Source: Vibrio sp. S17_S38
GTDB taxonomy: Bacteria; Pseudomonadota; Gammaproteobacteria; Enterobacterales; Vibrionaceae
Assembly: GCF_014694375.1 (NCBI RefSeq)
Contig: NZ_JAAUWW010000002.1
Location: 186,001-250,000 of the forward strand
DNA: 64,000 bases
Direction: 5' to 3'
The notes under the pieces are model-generated. The model ran no database searches, was not told the DNA's origin, and saw only the letters and a list, made by a program, of their open reading frames with translations. Position 1 is the first letter of the stretch; the number at the start of each line of letters is the position of its first letter. The translations under genes were made by a program, and so were the position numbers. Positions 8,368-19,911 of the stretch are shown here, one piece after another.

Positions 8368-9672
8368 ATGGATCCACATATTACGGAATGGCTCAACCTC
8401 TCAATTCGATGGGTTCACATGATAGTTGGTGTCGCCTGGATTGGTGCCTCTTTCTATTTTGTATGGTTAGAAAACAATTTAAACCGCGTTGATCCTAAAA
8501 CAGGGTTGTCGGGTGATTTATGGGCAATTCATGGTGGTGGTATTTATCACCTTGAAAAATACAAGCTCGCTCCACCGAAAATGCCAGAGCACTTGCATTG
8601 GTTCAAGTGGGAAGCGTATTTCACGTGGATCACTGGGGTTTGTTTACTGTTTGTTGTGTATTACCTTAATGCCAATATTTACCTTATTGCACCGGGATCC
8701 GGTCTTAGTGTTGGCGCGGCCATTGGTATCGGTGTTGGTTCGCTGATTGGTGGTTGGGTTGCTTATACTTTATTGTGTGATTCACCTTTGGGTAAAAAAC
8801 CACTGTTATTAGGTGTGGTACTTTTTGCTTGTTTAGTAGGAGCAGCTTACGGTTTAAGTCAGGTGTTTAGTGGTCGTGGTGCGTATATTCATGTTGGTGC
8901 AATTATCGGGACCATCATGGTAGGGAACGTATTCTTTATCATCATGCCTGCGCAGCGTAACTTGGTTAAAGCGATTGAAGATGGAACAGAACCCGATCCT
9001 CGTTTGCCAGCAAAAGGTTTATTACGCTCACGTCATAATAACTATTTAACGCTACCAGTATTGTTCATCATGATCAGTAATCACTTCCCAAGCACTTATG
9101 GCTCGGAATATAACTGGTTGATCCTTGCTGCATTATCTGTGTTCAGTATTTTAGTTCGTCACTACTTTAATACTCGTCATGGTAGTCAAAAATTTGCATG
9201 GGCAGTGCCTGTTGCGGTTCTAGGTATGATTTGTCTGGCGTTTGTTACGTCAAACAAAATGCCATCTTTGAGCCAACCGTCAGCGCCAGTTGCACAAGTG
9301 AGTTCAAGTGCATCAAGTGCAACATCTGAAACTGCGAATACGAGTGGTGATACTGCTGAAGCTGCGGATCCTGCCGCGACACAAGACGATGAGGAAGGAA
9401 AGGCAGCCGCTGCTCCTTCTGTTTTCACACAAGTTCAAGGTGTCATTAAAGAGCGTTGTGTTGAATGTCATTCTGCTACGCCAACCAGTAATATGTTTGC
9501 TTCAGCGCCAGCAGGTGTCGTGTTGGATACGCCTGAAGAAATAAAAACCAATGCGCCACGTATTCAAGCTCAAGTACAAACGAAAGTTATGCCTCTCGGT
9601 AATTTAACTAAAATGACCGATGCAGAGCGCGACTTAGTGGTGACTTGGGTTAGTAACGGGGCCCAACTCTAA
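8368..9672 (+). CDS. puuD: Membrane cytochrome c urate oxidase PuuD
   Basis: This 434-residue protein has an N-terminal urate-oxidase membrane domain with about eight hydrophobic segments. It starts ITEWLNLSIRWVHMIVGVAWIGASFYFVWLEN, a stretch rich in His and Trp. An Ala/Ser/Thr-rich linker (about residues 305-355) leads to a C-terminal c-type haem domain with CVECH at residues 364-368. PuuD oxidises urate to 5-hydroxyisourate and passes electrons to cytochrome c rather than making peroxide, replacing soluble uricase. Its place after puuE-uraD-allA and near uraH fits exactly. The haem domain is expected on the periplasmic side. Confidence 0.92.
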   Translation: MDPHITEWLNLSIRWVHMIVGVAWIGASFYFVWLENNLNRVDPKTGLSGDLWAIHGGGIYHLEKYKLAPPKMPEHLHWFKWEAYFTWITGVCLLFVVYYLNANIYLIAPGSGLSVGAAIGIGVGSLIGGWVAYTLLCDSPLGKKPLLLGVVLFACLVGAAYGLSQVFSGRGAYIHVGAIIGTIMVGNVFFIIMPAQRNLVKAIEDGTEPDPRLPAKGLLRSRHNNYLTLPVLFIMISNHFPSTYGSEYNWLILAALSVFSILVRHYFNTRHGSQKFAWAVPVAVLGMICLAFVTSNKMPSLSQPSAPVAQVSSSASSATSETANTSGDTAEAADPAATQDDEEGKAAAAPSVFTQVQGVIKERCVECHSATPTSNMFASAPAGVVLDTPEEIKTNAPRIQAQVQTKVMPLGNLTKMTDAERDLVVTWVSNGAQL

Positions 9673-9753
9673 TATATTGCACTTATTTATCCGAATTCAG
9701 GAGACTTGAGTGATGCAGTATTCAATAAAATAAAGATAGGTATTATCCTCTTT

Positions 9754-9779
9754 TGGCATCTTCGGATGCCATTTTTTTT
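9754..9779 (+). terminator. Rho-independent terminator after puuD
   Basis: The stem TGGCATC / GATGCCA closes on a TTCG tetraloop and is followed by eight T's. It ends the puuE-uraD-allA-puuD unit. Confidence 0.9.
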
Positions 9780-9954
9780 GGTAAAAATTTGATATTGAAT
9801 AGATTTTAATTATTTGGATAGGAATAATTCAATCAACAAAGGAAGGAAATTCGTATATCGTTGTAGCTTGTATAAGTAGAAATTTTTTTCGATCATATTG
9901 AAAAAAGTAGCTATGCTTAATCGTAATAACGTAATGAATCAAAAGGAATATTGA

Positions 9955-10194
9955 ATGTCAGTGATCATGTTTTTATTTATTGGTGCAGTAGCAGGTTGGT
10001 TAGCCGGTCAAATAATGAAAGGTTCAGGATTTGGTTTGGTTGGTAATATTATCATCGGGATTGTTGGTTCTTTTATCGGAGGCATGGCATTTAGCATGCT
10101 GGGATTATCATCTGGTGGCGTGATTGGTTCCATCGTGACCGCGACGGTTGGCGCAGTGGTATTGCTGTATATCTCACGTCTGCTTAAATCTTAA
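9955..10194 (+). CDS. GlsB/YeaQ/YmgE-family stress membrane protein
   Basis: This 79-residue, very hydrophobic protein has glycine-rich transmembrane segments: AGWLAGQIMKGSGFGLVGNI, then GSFIGGMAF and GSIVTATVGAVVLLYI. This is the pattern of the transglycosylase-associated (YeaQ/YmgE) family, small inner-membrane proteins induced in general or acid stress whose molecular role is unknown. The start is preceded by AAAAGGAATATTGA. It is monocistronic, with a terminator about 75 bases downstream. Confidence 0.85.
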   Translation: MSVIMFLFIGAVAGWLAGQIMKGSGFGLVGNIIIGIVGSFIGGMAFSMLGLSSGGVIGSIVTATVGAVVLLYISRLLKS

Positions 10195-10240
10195 TCGTCT
10201 TGCTTAGAGCCAAGTGAAGACTTCAAGGTCTTTCATCTAA

Positions 10241-10275
10241 TACGATATAAAAAAAAGCTACGATATAAAAAAAGC
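10241..10275. repeat. Short tandem duplication
   Basis: TACGATATAA plus an A-run and GC occurs twice back to back (10241-10258 and 10259-10275), differing by one A. It looks like a replication-slippage duplication just before the terminator. Confidence 0.6.
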
Positions 10276-10305
10276 TCTGTTGTTCATTTGAACAGCAGAG
10301 CTTTT
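10270..10305. terminator. Bidirectional terminator
   Basis: A 16-bp stem with one G-U pair (AAAAGCTCTGTTGTTC / GAACAGCAGAGCTTTT) has A's on the left and T's on the right. It can end both the stress-protein gene and the convergent 60-codon gene. Confidence 0.8.
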
Positions 10306-10352
10306 CGGTTTTAGAGCGGTATGTTTTTTAAGTATTCTGTTTTGAAAAGGCA

Positions 10353-10535
10353 TCATTTGTAGATAATGATGTCGCCATTCTCATTAGTGTGCAGGCACGC
10401 TTTTTGAGATTTAATTAACGTTGCTGCAAAAGCAGGTTCAACGGCTTGTAACTGGCCTTTATTACGCTTAGTTTCGGTTCCCCATGTATTATCTTTATAC
10501 ATTCCAGTTTGGGTATATTCGACAAGTACTTTCAT
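10353..10535 (-). CDS. Small protein of unknown function (60 residues)
   Basis: This 60-residue soluble protein (MKVLVEYTQTGMYKDNTWGT at the start, GDIIIYK at the end) has mixed charge and no signal peptide or membrane segment. I do not recognise the family. It is probably a real gene: an AGGAGAGG Shine-Dalgarno stands at the right distance before the ATG, the reading frame ends just inside a strong terminator, and no other gene overlaps it. The periodic beta-like pattern suggests a small folded domain. Confidence 0.6.
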   Translation of the reverse strand: MKVLVEYTQTGMYKDNTWGTETKRNKGQLQAVEPAFAATLIKSQKACLHTNENGDIIIYK

Positions 10536-10792
10536 TAGCCTCTCCTAGATGTAACACAATGTAACTGTTATTTAACAATACGCCCGTGAAAGTGTTTGCG
10601 CACTAGTTAAAAATGGAAAGTAAGTTTAATGAAATGTTACTTATATGTGTTTGATGTGTTCCTTTTTGTTGCTCGGATGGGTGGTGAATTAATCGCCATT
10701 AGAATAGCCATTATAATCTCTCAGCGTATTGATCGGAGTAGTTATTGGTAGGTGGAACCCAAGCTGTTTGCATACTAGATCATCAAATTGGT

Positions 10793-12031
10793 TTATGAGG
10801 ATTTGTTGTTGGCTTGATTGGTTAGAGTTCGAGATCTCAGTAAATAATGAATCCCAATAATCGCTGCAATTAACGCACTTAATGCTCCAAGCCCTAATGA
10901 CCAACGTGGTCCATAAGTATCGGCTACCCAACCGACAATCGGGGCACCAATTGGTGTGCAACCCATCGCAATCGCCATTCGAATTGCAATCACACGTCCA
11001 CGCATACTTGGCTCGGTAGAAAGTTGCATTAAGCTATTGCTAGAAGTATTAAAGGTTTGAACTGAAATGCCAATGATGATTAATGTTGCGCCAAAAAACC
11101 AGTAATCGGGGCTAAAGGCTGACAGCGCAAAACCTATGGTTAAAATACTACAACCTAGCACTAATGACTTGATGGTGGGGCCTTCACTGCGGGCGGAAAG
11201 TAATGCTCCTGCTACTGATCCTACTGCCATTAGTGAGGTGAGTAAGCCAAATTGCCCTACATTAGAGTGGAAGATTTTCACTGCCATGGTTGAAATGAAA
11301 ATTGGGAAGTTAAGGGCAAAAGTACCGATCATGAACAACATGAAGAAAATGGCTTTTAGATCAGGGCGCTGCCAAACATATTGAAAACCTTTTAGAAACC
11401 CACCGCTACCGCGTTTATTGATTGGATTAGGATAAAGCTCGTCTTGCCTTAATAACGTAAGTGAATAGATTACACCGATGAAAGAAAAAGCATTCACAAT
11501 AAATACCCACCCGGTGCCAATCAGTGCAATTAATAAAGCGGCTAATGATGGGCCAATCATACGAGCAGAATTAAACGAAGTAGAATTGAGAGCAACGGCA
11601 TTGGAGAGATCTTTTTCGCTCACCAGTTCTGCCACAAAAGTTTGTCTTGTAGGGGCATCAAACGCGGTAGTGCAACCTAAAATAAAAGCGAAAATATACA
11701 CATGCCAAAGCTCAATATGACCAGTGAGAGTGAGTAGCCCTAATAGCAACGGTAAAATGCCTAATAAGGTTTGTGTCACGATAAGTACTTTACGCCGATC
11801 AAAGTGGTCGGCGACATAACCTGAAAATGGCAACAATAAAGCATGAGGACCAAATTGTAGAGACATGACGATCCCAACCGCCGTCGCATTATGCTGGGTT
11901 AATTCAGTCAGCACGAGCCAATCTTGAGCGGTTCTCTGCATCCAAGTTCCTATATTAGATACCAGAGCACCGGATGCCCATATCCGATAATTGAAATGGC
12001 GTAATGAGCGAAACGTGCCAGTGAAGACCAT
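10793..12031 (-). CDS. MFS transporter, MFS_3 (TMEffux/EntS-like) exporter
   Basis: This 412-residue inner-membrane protein has twelve predicted hydrophobic segments. The start FRSLRHFNYRIWASGALVSNIGTWMQ followed by TAQDWLVL is the hallmark of the MFS_3 group of effluxers (EntS and macrolide-efflux relatives). DHFDRRKVLI is the MFS loop-2/3 motif. It probably exports a small lipophilic compound by proton antiport; the substrate is unknown. It is divergent from the SotB-like gene at 12164. Confidence 0.87.
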   Translation of the reverse strand: MVFTGTFRSLRHFNYRIWASGALVSNIGTWMQRTAQDWLVLTELTQHNATAVGIVMSLQFGPHALLLPFSGYVADHFDRRKVLIVTQTLLGILPLLLGLLTLTGHIELWHVYIFAFILGCTTAFDAPTRQTFVAELVSEKDLSNAVALNSTSFNSARMIGPSLAALLIALIGTGWVFIVNAFSFIGVIYSLTLLRQDELYPNPINKRGSGGFLKGFQYVWQRPDLKAIFFMLFMIGTFALNFPIFISTMAVKIFHSNVGQFGLLTSLMAVGSVAGALLSARSEGPTIKSLVLGCSILTIGFALSAFSPDYWFFGATLIIIGISVQTFNTSSNSLMQLSTEPSMRGRVIAIRMAIAMGCTPIGAPIVGWVADTYGPRWSLGLGALSALIAAIIGIHYLLRSRTLTNQANNKSS

Positions 12032-12163
12032 ACGATTGCCTTGTTATTGTTGAGAAAACCAAGGGGATAAAAAATTGTGTATTTTATCAACAATCTTGCT
12101 TTCCATTCTTTTTAAAAGCAAGGATAATGTGACCTTAATCACCTTTTAAGTTGCCTTTTATTT

Positions 12164-13351
12164 ATGAAAACATTGTTATCAACTGAGGCGAACTCTCGCC
12201 ATTTGCAATACCTGCGTGTATTTGCAATGGGGTTCAGTGCGTTTATTTTTAATACCACTGAATTTGTACCCGTTGGTATTCTTACTGATATCGCACAAAG
12301 TTTTGATATCACAACGGCCAAGGCGGGTTGGATGCTGACCATTTACGCTTGGGTGGTTGCGCTGCTGTCACTGCCGTTAATGCTATTAACACGTAAAGTT
12401 GAGCGTAAAACCCTGCTGTTATGCTTATTTGCATTATTTACCGTCAGTCACGTGTTGTCCATTTTTGCTTGGAGCTTTCCTGTTCTGGTAATCAGCCGAA
12501 TAGGCATCGCATTTTCTCATGCCATATTTTGGTCCATCACCGCTGCAATTGCGATTCGAGTTGCCCCAGCAGGTAAAAAAACCTTTGCGCTTAGTATATT
12601 GGCAACAGGAACGTCTCTAGCGATGGTACTCGGTGTTCCACTTGGGCGCTTAATTGGCCAATGGTTTGGCTGGCGAGTTACGTTTGGTGTGATTGGGGTG
12701 GTTGCATTTTTAATGATGTTATTACTGGCTCGTTTATTACCAGTGTTGCCGAGCGTGTCTTCTGGCAGCTTAAAAAGCTTGTCGGCAGTGTTTAAAAAAC
12801 CAGTGTTAATTGGTGCGTATTTTTTTACCTTTTTAATTTTCACCGCGCATTACAGTAGCTACAGTTACATCGAACCGTTCATGCATGAGGTTGGTCAATC
12901 AGACAGTTATTTCACGACTTTTCTACTCTTGTTATTTGGTGGAGCAGGCATAATCGGCAGTGTGATGTTTGCTGTATGGGGAGAAAAACATAATACCGTG
13001 ATGCTCGTGAGCAGCGGGGTTTTGATTGCCATTTGTATGGCGTTACTCAATAGTGTCGCAATGTCGACTTGGGGGATCAGCGGTCTGATTTTTGTCTGGG
13101 GTATTGTGATGATGCTGGTACCAGTAACAATGCAGGTGAAAGTCTTCAATATTGATAATGATTCGTTTGAAGTTATTATGTCGATGTATTCCGGCATCAT
13201 CAATTTAGGTATTGGGGCAGGGGCATTAATTGGCGGTAAAGTCATCATTCATATGGGTCTACCCAATGTTGGCTATGTTGCTTCGGGCATCAGTGTCGTG
13301 TCTTTGGCTGTGTTGTTTTTCTTATTACGCAAGTATCCGGTTTTGCGTTAA
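12164..13351 (+). CDS. sotB: MFS sugar efflux transporter, SotB-like
   Basis: This 395-residue MFS protein shows the SotB/YdeA signatures FNTTEFVPVGILTDIAQSF and AGWMLTIYAWVVALLSLPLM, the loop motif RKVERKTLLL and LGVPLGRLIGQWFGWR. SotB of E. coli exports arabinose and other sugars or IPTG-like compounds. Twelve membrane segments and full length. The N-terminal ATG lies about 130 bases from the divergent MFS gene. Symbol given by motif resemblance, not by a search. Confidence 0.8.
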   Translation: MKTLLSTEANSRHLQYLRVFAMGFSAFIFNTTEFVPVGILTDIAQSFDITTAKAGWMLTIYAWVVALLSLPLMLLTRKVERKTLLLCLFALFTVSHVLSIFAWSFPVLVISRIGIAFSHAIFWSITAAIAIRVAPAGKKTFALSILATGTSLAMVLGVPLGRLIGQWFGWRVTFGVIGVVAFLMMLLLARLLPVLPSVSSGSLKSLSAVFKKPVLIGAYFFTFLIFTAHYSSYSYIEPFMHEVGQSDSYFTTFLLLLFGGAGIIGSVMFAVWGEKHNTVMLVSSGVLIAICMALLNSVAMSTWGISGLIFVWGIVMMLVPVTMQVKVFNIDNDSFEVIMSMYSGIINLGIGAGALIGGKVIIHMGLPNVGYVASGISVVSLAVLFFLLRKYPVLR

Positions 13352-13504
13352 ATCCTCTATTATAAATGCAATAGAATTCACGAGAGTGAAAGCAATGTGA
13401 TCAAGATACATGAACCTATTAAAAGAGGATTCATTTATGTCTTATCCAGCGATTATCGCTATACTATTTAAATAATTTCATAGAGTTAACTAAATCAGAG
13501 ATAA

Positions 13505-14599
13505 ATGATGAACATAAAACCTATTGATGATCATGATCGTCGCTTCGTAAATAATATGGTTGAGTCGGCTATTCGTATAGGCTTGATTTTTATCCTGATT
13601 TTAGGGACTTATAATATTGTTCAGCCTTTTATCCTACCTGTACTTTGGGGGGCGATTATTGCGGTTGCTCTGAATCCATTAACTAACACACTTATTCAAT
13701 ACATGCGTTTGAAGCGTTCGATTGCTGCAATATTGGTGATCACCATTTGTATCGTGTTATTGATCGTTCCGTTTGGTTTTATTTCGAGTTCTATCTACGA
13801 TGCTTTGATGAAGATAACTGATATGGTTTCTTCTGGGACTTTTACCGTTTTCAAACCAAGTGAATCAATTAAGAGTGTGCCACTTATAGGCGAACGACTT
13901 TTTGATGGTCTGATTTATGTTTCAACGCATTTGAAAGATGTTGCCATTCAGTTTTTGCCACAAATTAAGCAAGTATTAACGTCTTTAGCTTCTACTTTTG
14001 GTAGCGGATTAGCGGGCGTCATTATGTTTATAATCTCACTAATGATCGCGGGCTTTTTTATGGCCGCAAGCCAACCCATTTCCAAAACAGTGGTGACTAT
14101 ATTTCAACGCAGCGCCGGTGATCATGGTGTTGAATGGGCAGACATGACGGCGAAAATTATACGCAGCGTGTTAATTGGTGTTATTGGTGTTGCGGTTATT
14201 CAGACGGCTATTATTAGTGCTGCGATGTTCACTTTCCATATACCAGCGGCTGGAATATTTACAATACTAATTCTCATTCTATGCATCGCACAATTACCGG
14301 CTATTTTAGCGATAGCACCTCTTATCGGTTACATGTATTTTACCGCAGAGACCACACCATTTATTATCTTTACGGTGTGGTGCATTCTGGCTGGTTTGTC
14401 CGATAATATTTTAAAACCACTATTGATGGGACGTGGTGTATCAGTTCCTATGGCGGTGATCATTATTGGCTCGCTTGGCGGTATGATGTATGCCGGTATT
14501 ATTGGTCTGTTTTTAGGGGCGGTGGTGCTCGCATTATGGTGGGGCGTATTTATGATATGGCTAGAACCAAAACCGGATACTTCAAATAATAATAAATAA
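13505..14599 (+). CDS. AI-2E/PerM-family membrane protein (YdiK-like)
   Basis: This 364-residue protein has the PerM/AI-2E layout: two or three membrane segments at the start (IRIGLIFILILGTYNIVQPF, ILPVLWGAIIAVAL), a soluble middle stretch, and a cluster of C-terminal segments including LGGMMYAGIIGLFLGAVVLALWW. GRGVSVPMAVIIIGSLGGM is the conserved motif near the end. Members are variously linked to AI-2 export, Na+/H+ antiport or unknown roles. Closest by feel to E. coli YdiK. Two adjacent ATGs (13505, 13508) are possible starts. Confidence 0.82.
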   Translation: MMNIKPIDDHDRRFVNNMVESAIRIGLIFILILGTYNIVQPFILPVLWGAIIAVALNPLTNTLIQYMRLKRSIAAILVITICIVLLIVPFGFISSSIYDALMKITDMVSSGTFTVFKPSESIKSVPLIGERLFDGLIYVSTHLKDVAIQFLPQIKQVLTSLASTFGSGLAGVIMFIISLMIAGFFMAASQPISKTVVTIFQRSAGDHGVEWADMTAKIIRSVLIGVIGVAVIQTAIISAAMFTFHIPAAGIFTILILILCIAQLPAILAIAPLIGYMYFTAETTPFIIFTVWCILAGLSDNILKPLLMGRGVSVPMAVIIIGSLGGMMYAGIIGLFLGAVVLALWWGVFMIWLEPKPDTSNNNK

Positions 14600-14627
14600 T
14601 AAAAGCAGGAGCCTCGTTTGCTCCTGC
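14596..14627 (-). terminator. Terminator of the arginine operon (after astE)
   Basis: GCAGGAGC / GCTCCTGC make an 8-bp stem with a 7-base loop (14605-14627). On the minus strand it is followed by TTTTATTATTTATTATT. It lies about 105 bases past the astE stop; on the plus strand it may also end the PerM gene. Confidence 0.65.
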
Positions 14628-14733
14628 ATATAGTTTGATGGTGAACCGCCGCTCGATATTGCCTCAATATCGATCATAAAAAAATCTTAGATATGGTCTA
14701 GTTTGTAGTGATTATTTAGTCAAAAAGAAATTG

Positions 14734-15786
14734 TCATGATTCGACTTGCTTTAACATCAATCCAGCTCTAAAACCAGTTTTGACGCCGCTATTAGGAAAG
14801 AGTAGATATTCACTTTCTTCTTTTACCATATACAGGGTATTTTTATCGCTGGCGAGTAAAGTGCCTTGTCTAAATTTTGTGAAATTATGGCTATTTTCAT
14901 CAATATTAAATTGGAATTGTTCACTGATTTTTGTGATCTGCTGTGAGACTTTATACAAAATGGGCGAGGTTTGGTTGGGCTGATTATTTTTGCTATTGGA
15001 GGTTTGCTCGCCCTCAGAATGAGAAAGTTCATTGGCCATTAATGCCAGTAATCCACTCCTAATTCCCTTAAACTGGCTTAAATCATTACAACCAAAATGC
15101 AATGCCTTACCTAATTCTAGCGTACAACTTGCAGCGTGAAATTGATGGCTAGTAAAGTAGCTAAAAGTCGACGCTGGAGCATGGTTTATCACCAGCGCTT
15201 CTAGCCCTACATTTTGCAGCCATTGCATCATCGTTGGTGAATATTGACCAGATTCGACATAAGGCAGCAAACCAAAACGAATGTGACGAGATGGCTTTAT
15301 CGCGGTATGTAAATCAAAATGCCAATGTGAGAATTCAGGTTTTTCCTGATAAAATTTGGCAACCAGTGATTCCAGTTTAGCAGCGCGTGTGGTTTCAGAA
15401 TTTTGTGGATATTTAGAGTGCGCTTGGTTAAATAAGCGGTTTAAATCGATATTAAGATAACGCTCACCAATTCGCATCGCATCAAGATTGCCCAGAATAA
15501 CCATTAAGCGAACGTTAAGCCGGTATTGTCCATTGAGTAAGCCTTGCACCAACTCAGAGGTAATTTCAACCGGTGCAGTTTCATTGCCATGTACGGCGCA
15601 AGAGATCACCACATTTCTGTCGAGTTTGATATCTGTAGCGTTATTCCTCATTTGAATTGGCTCAAAGACAATGATGCCAGCTTCAGGTCGGTGCCAATAA
15701 ATGGATGATCCAATACTGTTTTCAATTGAACCAGATTCAACTGATATTTGATCGCCTGCCAAAGACTCTGCTAAAAAATCAAACAT
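14734..15786 (-). CDS. astE: Succinylglutamate desuccinylase
   Basis: This 350-residue M14-like zinc hydrolase carries AVHGNETAP with metal ligands His66 and Glu69, NLDAMRIGERYLNIDLNRLF, HWHFDLHTAI with the third ligand His160, and CTLELGKALHFG near the catalytic glutamate. It is the last AST-pathway step: N-succinylglutamate to succinate and glutamate. It is the distal gene of the argD/astC-astA2-astA-astD-astB-astE operon and starts 20 bases after the astB stop, with CAAGGAAG before its ATG. Confidence 0.95.
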   Translation of the reverse strand: MFDFLAESLAGDQISVESGSIENSIGSSIYWHRPEAGIIVFEPIQMRNNATDIKLDRNVVISCAVHGNETAPVEITSELVQGLLNGQYRLNVRLMVILGNLDAMRIGERYLNIDLNRLFNQAHSKYPQNSETTRAAKLESLVAKFYQEKPEFSHWHFDLHTAIKPSRHIRFGLLPYVESGQYSPTMMQWLQNVGLEALVINHAPASTFSYFTSHQFHAASCTLELGKALHFGCNDLSQFKGIRSGLLALMANELSHSEGEQTSNSKNNQPNQTSPILYKVSQQITKISEQFQFNIDENSHNFTKFRQGTLLASDKNTLYMVKEESEYLLFPNSGVKTGFRAGLMLKQVES

Positions 15787-15806
15787 GGTGCTTCCTTGTC
15801 TATTGA

Positions 15807-17147
15807 TTACATTTGAAATGAATAGATTGATCCTAAATTCATGATCTTGGTGAGTTCATCCAATGCGGTGTAGTTTTCAATTAATAGCTGGGGATCACTA
15901 AGGTCCGACTCGCTTAATTGATCGCGATAATACTTATTCACCCAGTTGGTCAAGGTGTGGTAGTTTGCATTGGTTAACATAGCGTTTGGATTAGTGGCAT
16001 TCAACTCGGCTTGAGTTAACACTACTCGCAGTCTTAAACATGCAGGTCCACCACCGTTGCACATGCTTTCTCGTAAGTTAAATACCTTCACTTCATTAAT
16101 CGGGCCGTCGCTTTGGATTAACTCGTTTAAGTAACCCCATACTCGTGGATTACTTTTCGATTCTTCTGGCACGACAATAAGCATGCTACCGTCTTTTTTG
16201 GTTAATAATTGACTGTTAAATAAATAGGTTTTGACTGCATCTTCCACACTGACTTTAGAGGTAGGCACTTCAATCGGCATAAATTGCGCCCCAAGCGGCT
16301 CTAGTTTGCGATGAATTTCATCGAACGCTTGAGCTTGATGTAAAAACGCTTGTTGATGATGAAATAGCACGTTGCCATTACTGACTGAAATAACATCGTT
16401 ATGAAAAACACCTTGATCGATTACGTCTGGATTTTGTTGAACAAACACGGTTTTATTTTCATCAAGTTGATGCAATCTTGCCACAGCTTGACTGGCTTCC
16501 TTGGTTTGACGTGCAGGGTATTTGGTTGGCTTGACTTGCCCGCCATAGCTTTGACAGCCATAAACGAACATTTCGACGCCAGATGAACCATATTCTGAAC
16601 ATAATCGATTGTGATTGGCGGCACCTTCATCGCCCCAAGTGCTTTGTTGTGGCAGCGCGGCGTGATGCTCAAAATATTGTTCATCTGTAAAAATAGCTTT
16701 AAGCGCATTGCTGGTGGTTGGAGCTTCAATAGCGCGATGAAACTTATTATTCAAGTTAGCAACTGTAAAGTGTACTTTGCCATTGCCGGTATCGGCCGAT
16801 GGTGACACCGTCGCGGCATTGGCTACCCACATTGATGATGCTGAACCGACTGCTGCCAGTAAATGGGGAGCGGTTTTGGCAGCTTGTTGCAGTACGCTGG
16901 CATCATTACCGCTAAACCCTAACTCACGCAGCGTTTTTACACATGGGCGCTGTTGTGGTGGCAATACGCCTTGCTTGAAACCAAGATCAGCCAGCGCTTT
17001 CATTTTGTCTAAACCTTGCAACGCGGCTTGCTTCGGATTGGCGATAGCATTTTTATTTGAGGTCGAGGCGACATTGCCGAACGACAATCCCGCGTAGTTG
17101 TGCGTTAAACCAACCAGACCATCAAAATTAACTTCGTATGCTGACAT
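15807..17147 (-). CDS. astB: N-succinylarginine dihydrolase
   Basis: This 446-residue protein begins [23 protein letters not shown], typical of AstB. It shows the amidinotransferase-fold blocks [12 protein letters not shown] and [17 protein letters not shown], and [14 protein letters not shown] with the nucleophilic cysteine near the C-terminus. It converts N-succinylarginine to N-succinylornithine, CO2 and ammonia, the second AST step. Length matches E. coli AstB. It is third from the end of the operon, between astD and astE, with a 70-base gap to astD. Confidence 0.96.
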   Translation of the reverse strand: MSAYEVNFDGLVGLTHNYAGLSFGNVASTSNKNAIANPKQAALQGLDKMKALADLGFKQGVLPPQQRPCVKTLRELGFSGNDASVLQQAAKTAPHLLAAVGSASSMWVANAATVSPSADTGNGKVHFTVANLNNKFHRAIEAPTTSNALKAIFTDEQYFEHHAALPQQSTWGDEGAANHNRLCSEYGSSGVEMFVYGCQSYGGQVKPTKYPARQTKEASQAVARLHQLDENKTVFVQQNPDVIDQGVFHNDVISVSNGNVLFHHQQAFLHQAQAFDEIHRKLEPLGAQFMPIEVPTSKVSVEDAVKTYLFNSQLLTKKDGSMLIVVPEESKSNPRVWGYLNELIQSDGPINEVKVFNLRESMCNGGGPACLRLRVVLTQAELNATNPNAMLTNANYHTLTNWVNKYYRDQLSESDLSDPQLLIENYTALDELTKIMNLGSIYSFQM

Positions 17148-17217
17148 GCTGTATCCTTTTTACAGTTAAATCTATTTACGATTAACGTTATTCATGATTA
17201 AAACCGAAAACGAAAAA

Positions 17218-18732
<1,515 letters not shown>

Positions 18733-19764
18733 TTATTCTCCTATTTTACAAAGTGAAACGAGACGAATTGAGTCACCATCTTTGACTTTTAACGCTTCGG
18801 CTTGGGCAAGAGTGATGGAAATATAAGTGTCATCAACAAGTGGTTCACCAATAATGGCGCGAAAATCTTGGTATTTATCATTGCTCATCAAGATGGTGTG
18901 ATCGTCATTAAGGTTGCTTGGGTCGGTAATACGAACTTGTCGGTGTTGGCTATCTCGCACCACGCGTAAATCTTTGGTGTAAGCTTCAAGAGTGGGGCCT
19001 GCATCAAAAATGTCGATATAACCTTCATAACGCATCCCTTCGCTTTCTAAAATTTTACGAGCAGGGGCGGTATTTGGATGAACTTCTGCCATCACTTTTT
19101 TAGCGTCATCGGTTAAAAAATCAACATACAAAGCGTGTTTTGGCATGAGTTCTGCGATAAAGGCTTTTTGACCAATACCGGTTAAGTAATCGGCTTGGTT
19201 AAAATCGATGGCAAAGAAGTGACGACCTAAGCTTTCCCAGAATGGTGATTCGTCATTTTCATCGTGCATTCCACGCATTTCAGCAATTATTTTTTCAGAA
19301 AACTTATTTTGAAACTGAGCAATAAACATTAAGCGACATTTGGATAATAAGTGGCCGTTATAATTTTTACGATAATCAGGGTCTAAAAATAGGGTACATA
19401 ATTCACTGTAACCAGTATGGTTGTTAGTCAGCATTAAAGTTTTCATCTGGGTGTAGACATTGAGCTCTTTAGAGGCGTGAACTTGTGTGCCCACATGGAA
19501 ATTATACCAAGGTTCATCTAAACCGATAGCAACTTCAATACCGCAAATACCGACAACTTTTTGAATATCGGTATCTTCTAAAACAAATAAATAGCCTTCT
19601 TCTGCAGGCGTTGCCTCACCAGTCCATGTCGCTAATACTCGTTTTAGGCGAGCCAGTAAGCGCTCTTCATTTTGAGGTAGGGAAGTAAAACCTGTGCCTG
19701 TCTTAGTCGCAAAATCTAAAATAGACTGCTTGTCGTTGTTAGTTATTGGTCGGATTATCATCAT
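18733..19764 (-). CDS. astA: Arginine N-succinyltransferase (canonical copy)
   Basis: This protein of about 343 residues begins [11 protein letters not shown], which lines up with the known AstA start, so I prefer the ATG at 19764 over the upstream one at 19776 (AAGGA abuts the latter directly). Conserved AstA blocks are [14 protein letters not shown] [45 protein letters not shown] and [12 protein letters not shown]. It transfers succinyl from succinyl-CoA to arginine, committing it to AST catabolism. A divergent paralogue lies immediately upstream; in Pseudomonas the two subunits (AruF, AruG) form one enzyme, and this copy corresponds by position to AruG. Confidence 0.94.
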   Translation of the reverse strand: MMIIRPITNNDKQSILDFATKTGTGFTSLPQNEERLLARLKRVLATWTGEATPAEEGYLFVLEDTDIQKVVGICGIEVAIGLDEPWYNFHVGTQVHASKELNVYTQMKTLMLTNNHTGYSELCTLFLDPDYRKNYNGHLLSKCRLMFIAQFQNKFSEKIIAEMRGMHDENDESPFWESLGRHFFAIDFNQADYLTGIGQKAFIAELMPKHALYVDFLTDDAKKVMAEVHPNTAPARKILESEGMRYEGYIDIFDAGPTLEAYTKDLRVVRDSQHRQVRITDPSNLNDDHTILMSNDKYQDFRAIIGEPLVDDTYISITLAQAEALKVKDGDSIRLVSLCKIGE

Positions 19765-19911
19765 AATGGTATTCATTCCTTGAAGTTACTCGTCGTATTT
19801 GAAGCAGCCGTGTTGTTGCCAACTATGTAGAGTCGATTTTTTCTTAGCTGCCGTGGCAGTTTGTTGGCTAACTTCAGATCATCTAATTGTATGATGTGAC
19901 GAGTATTCTAT

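Noticed and set aside
12517..13248. Open frames of over 100 codons on the minus strand inside the SotB gene
   Set aside because: They are antisense shadows of a well-supported MFS gene, with low-complexity Ile/Pro/Asn-rich translations.
19777..19911. Terminator or internal promoter between the two astA genes
   Set aside because: A CTGCC-GT-GGCAG palindrome is present, but its loop is only two bases and no clean T-tract or GTCGC site was found.
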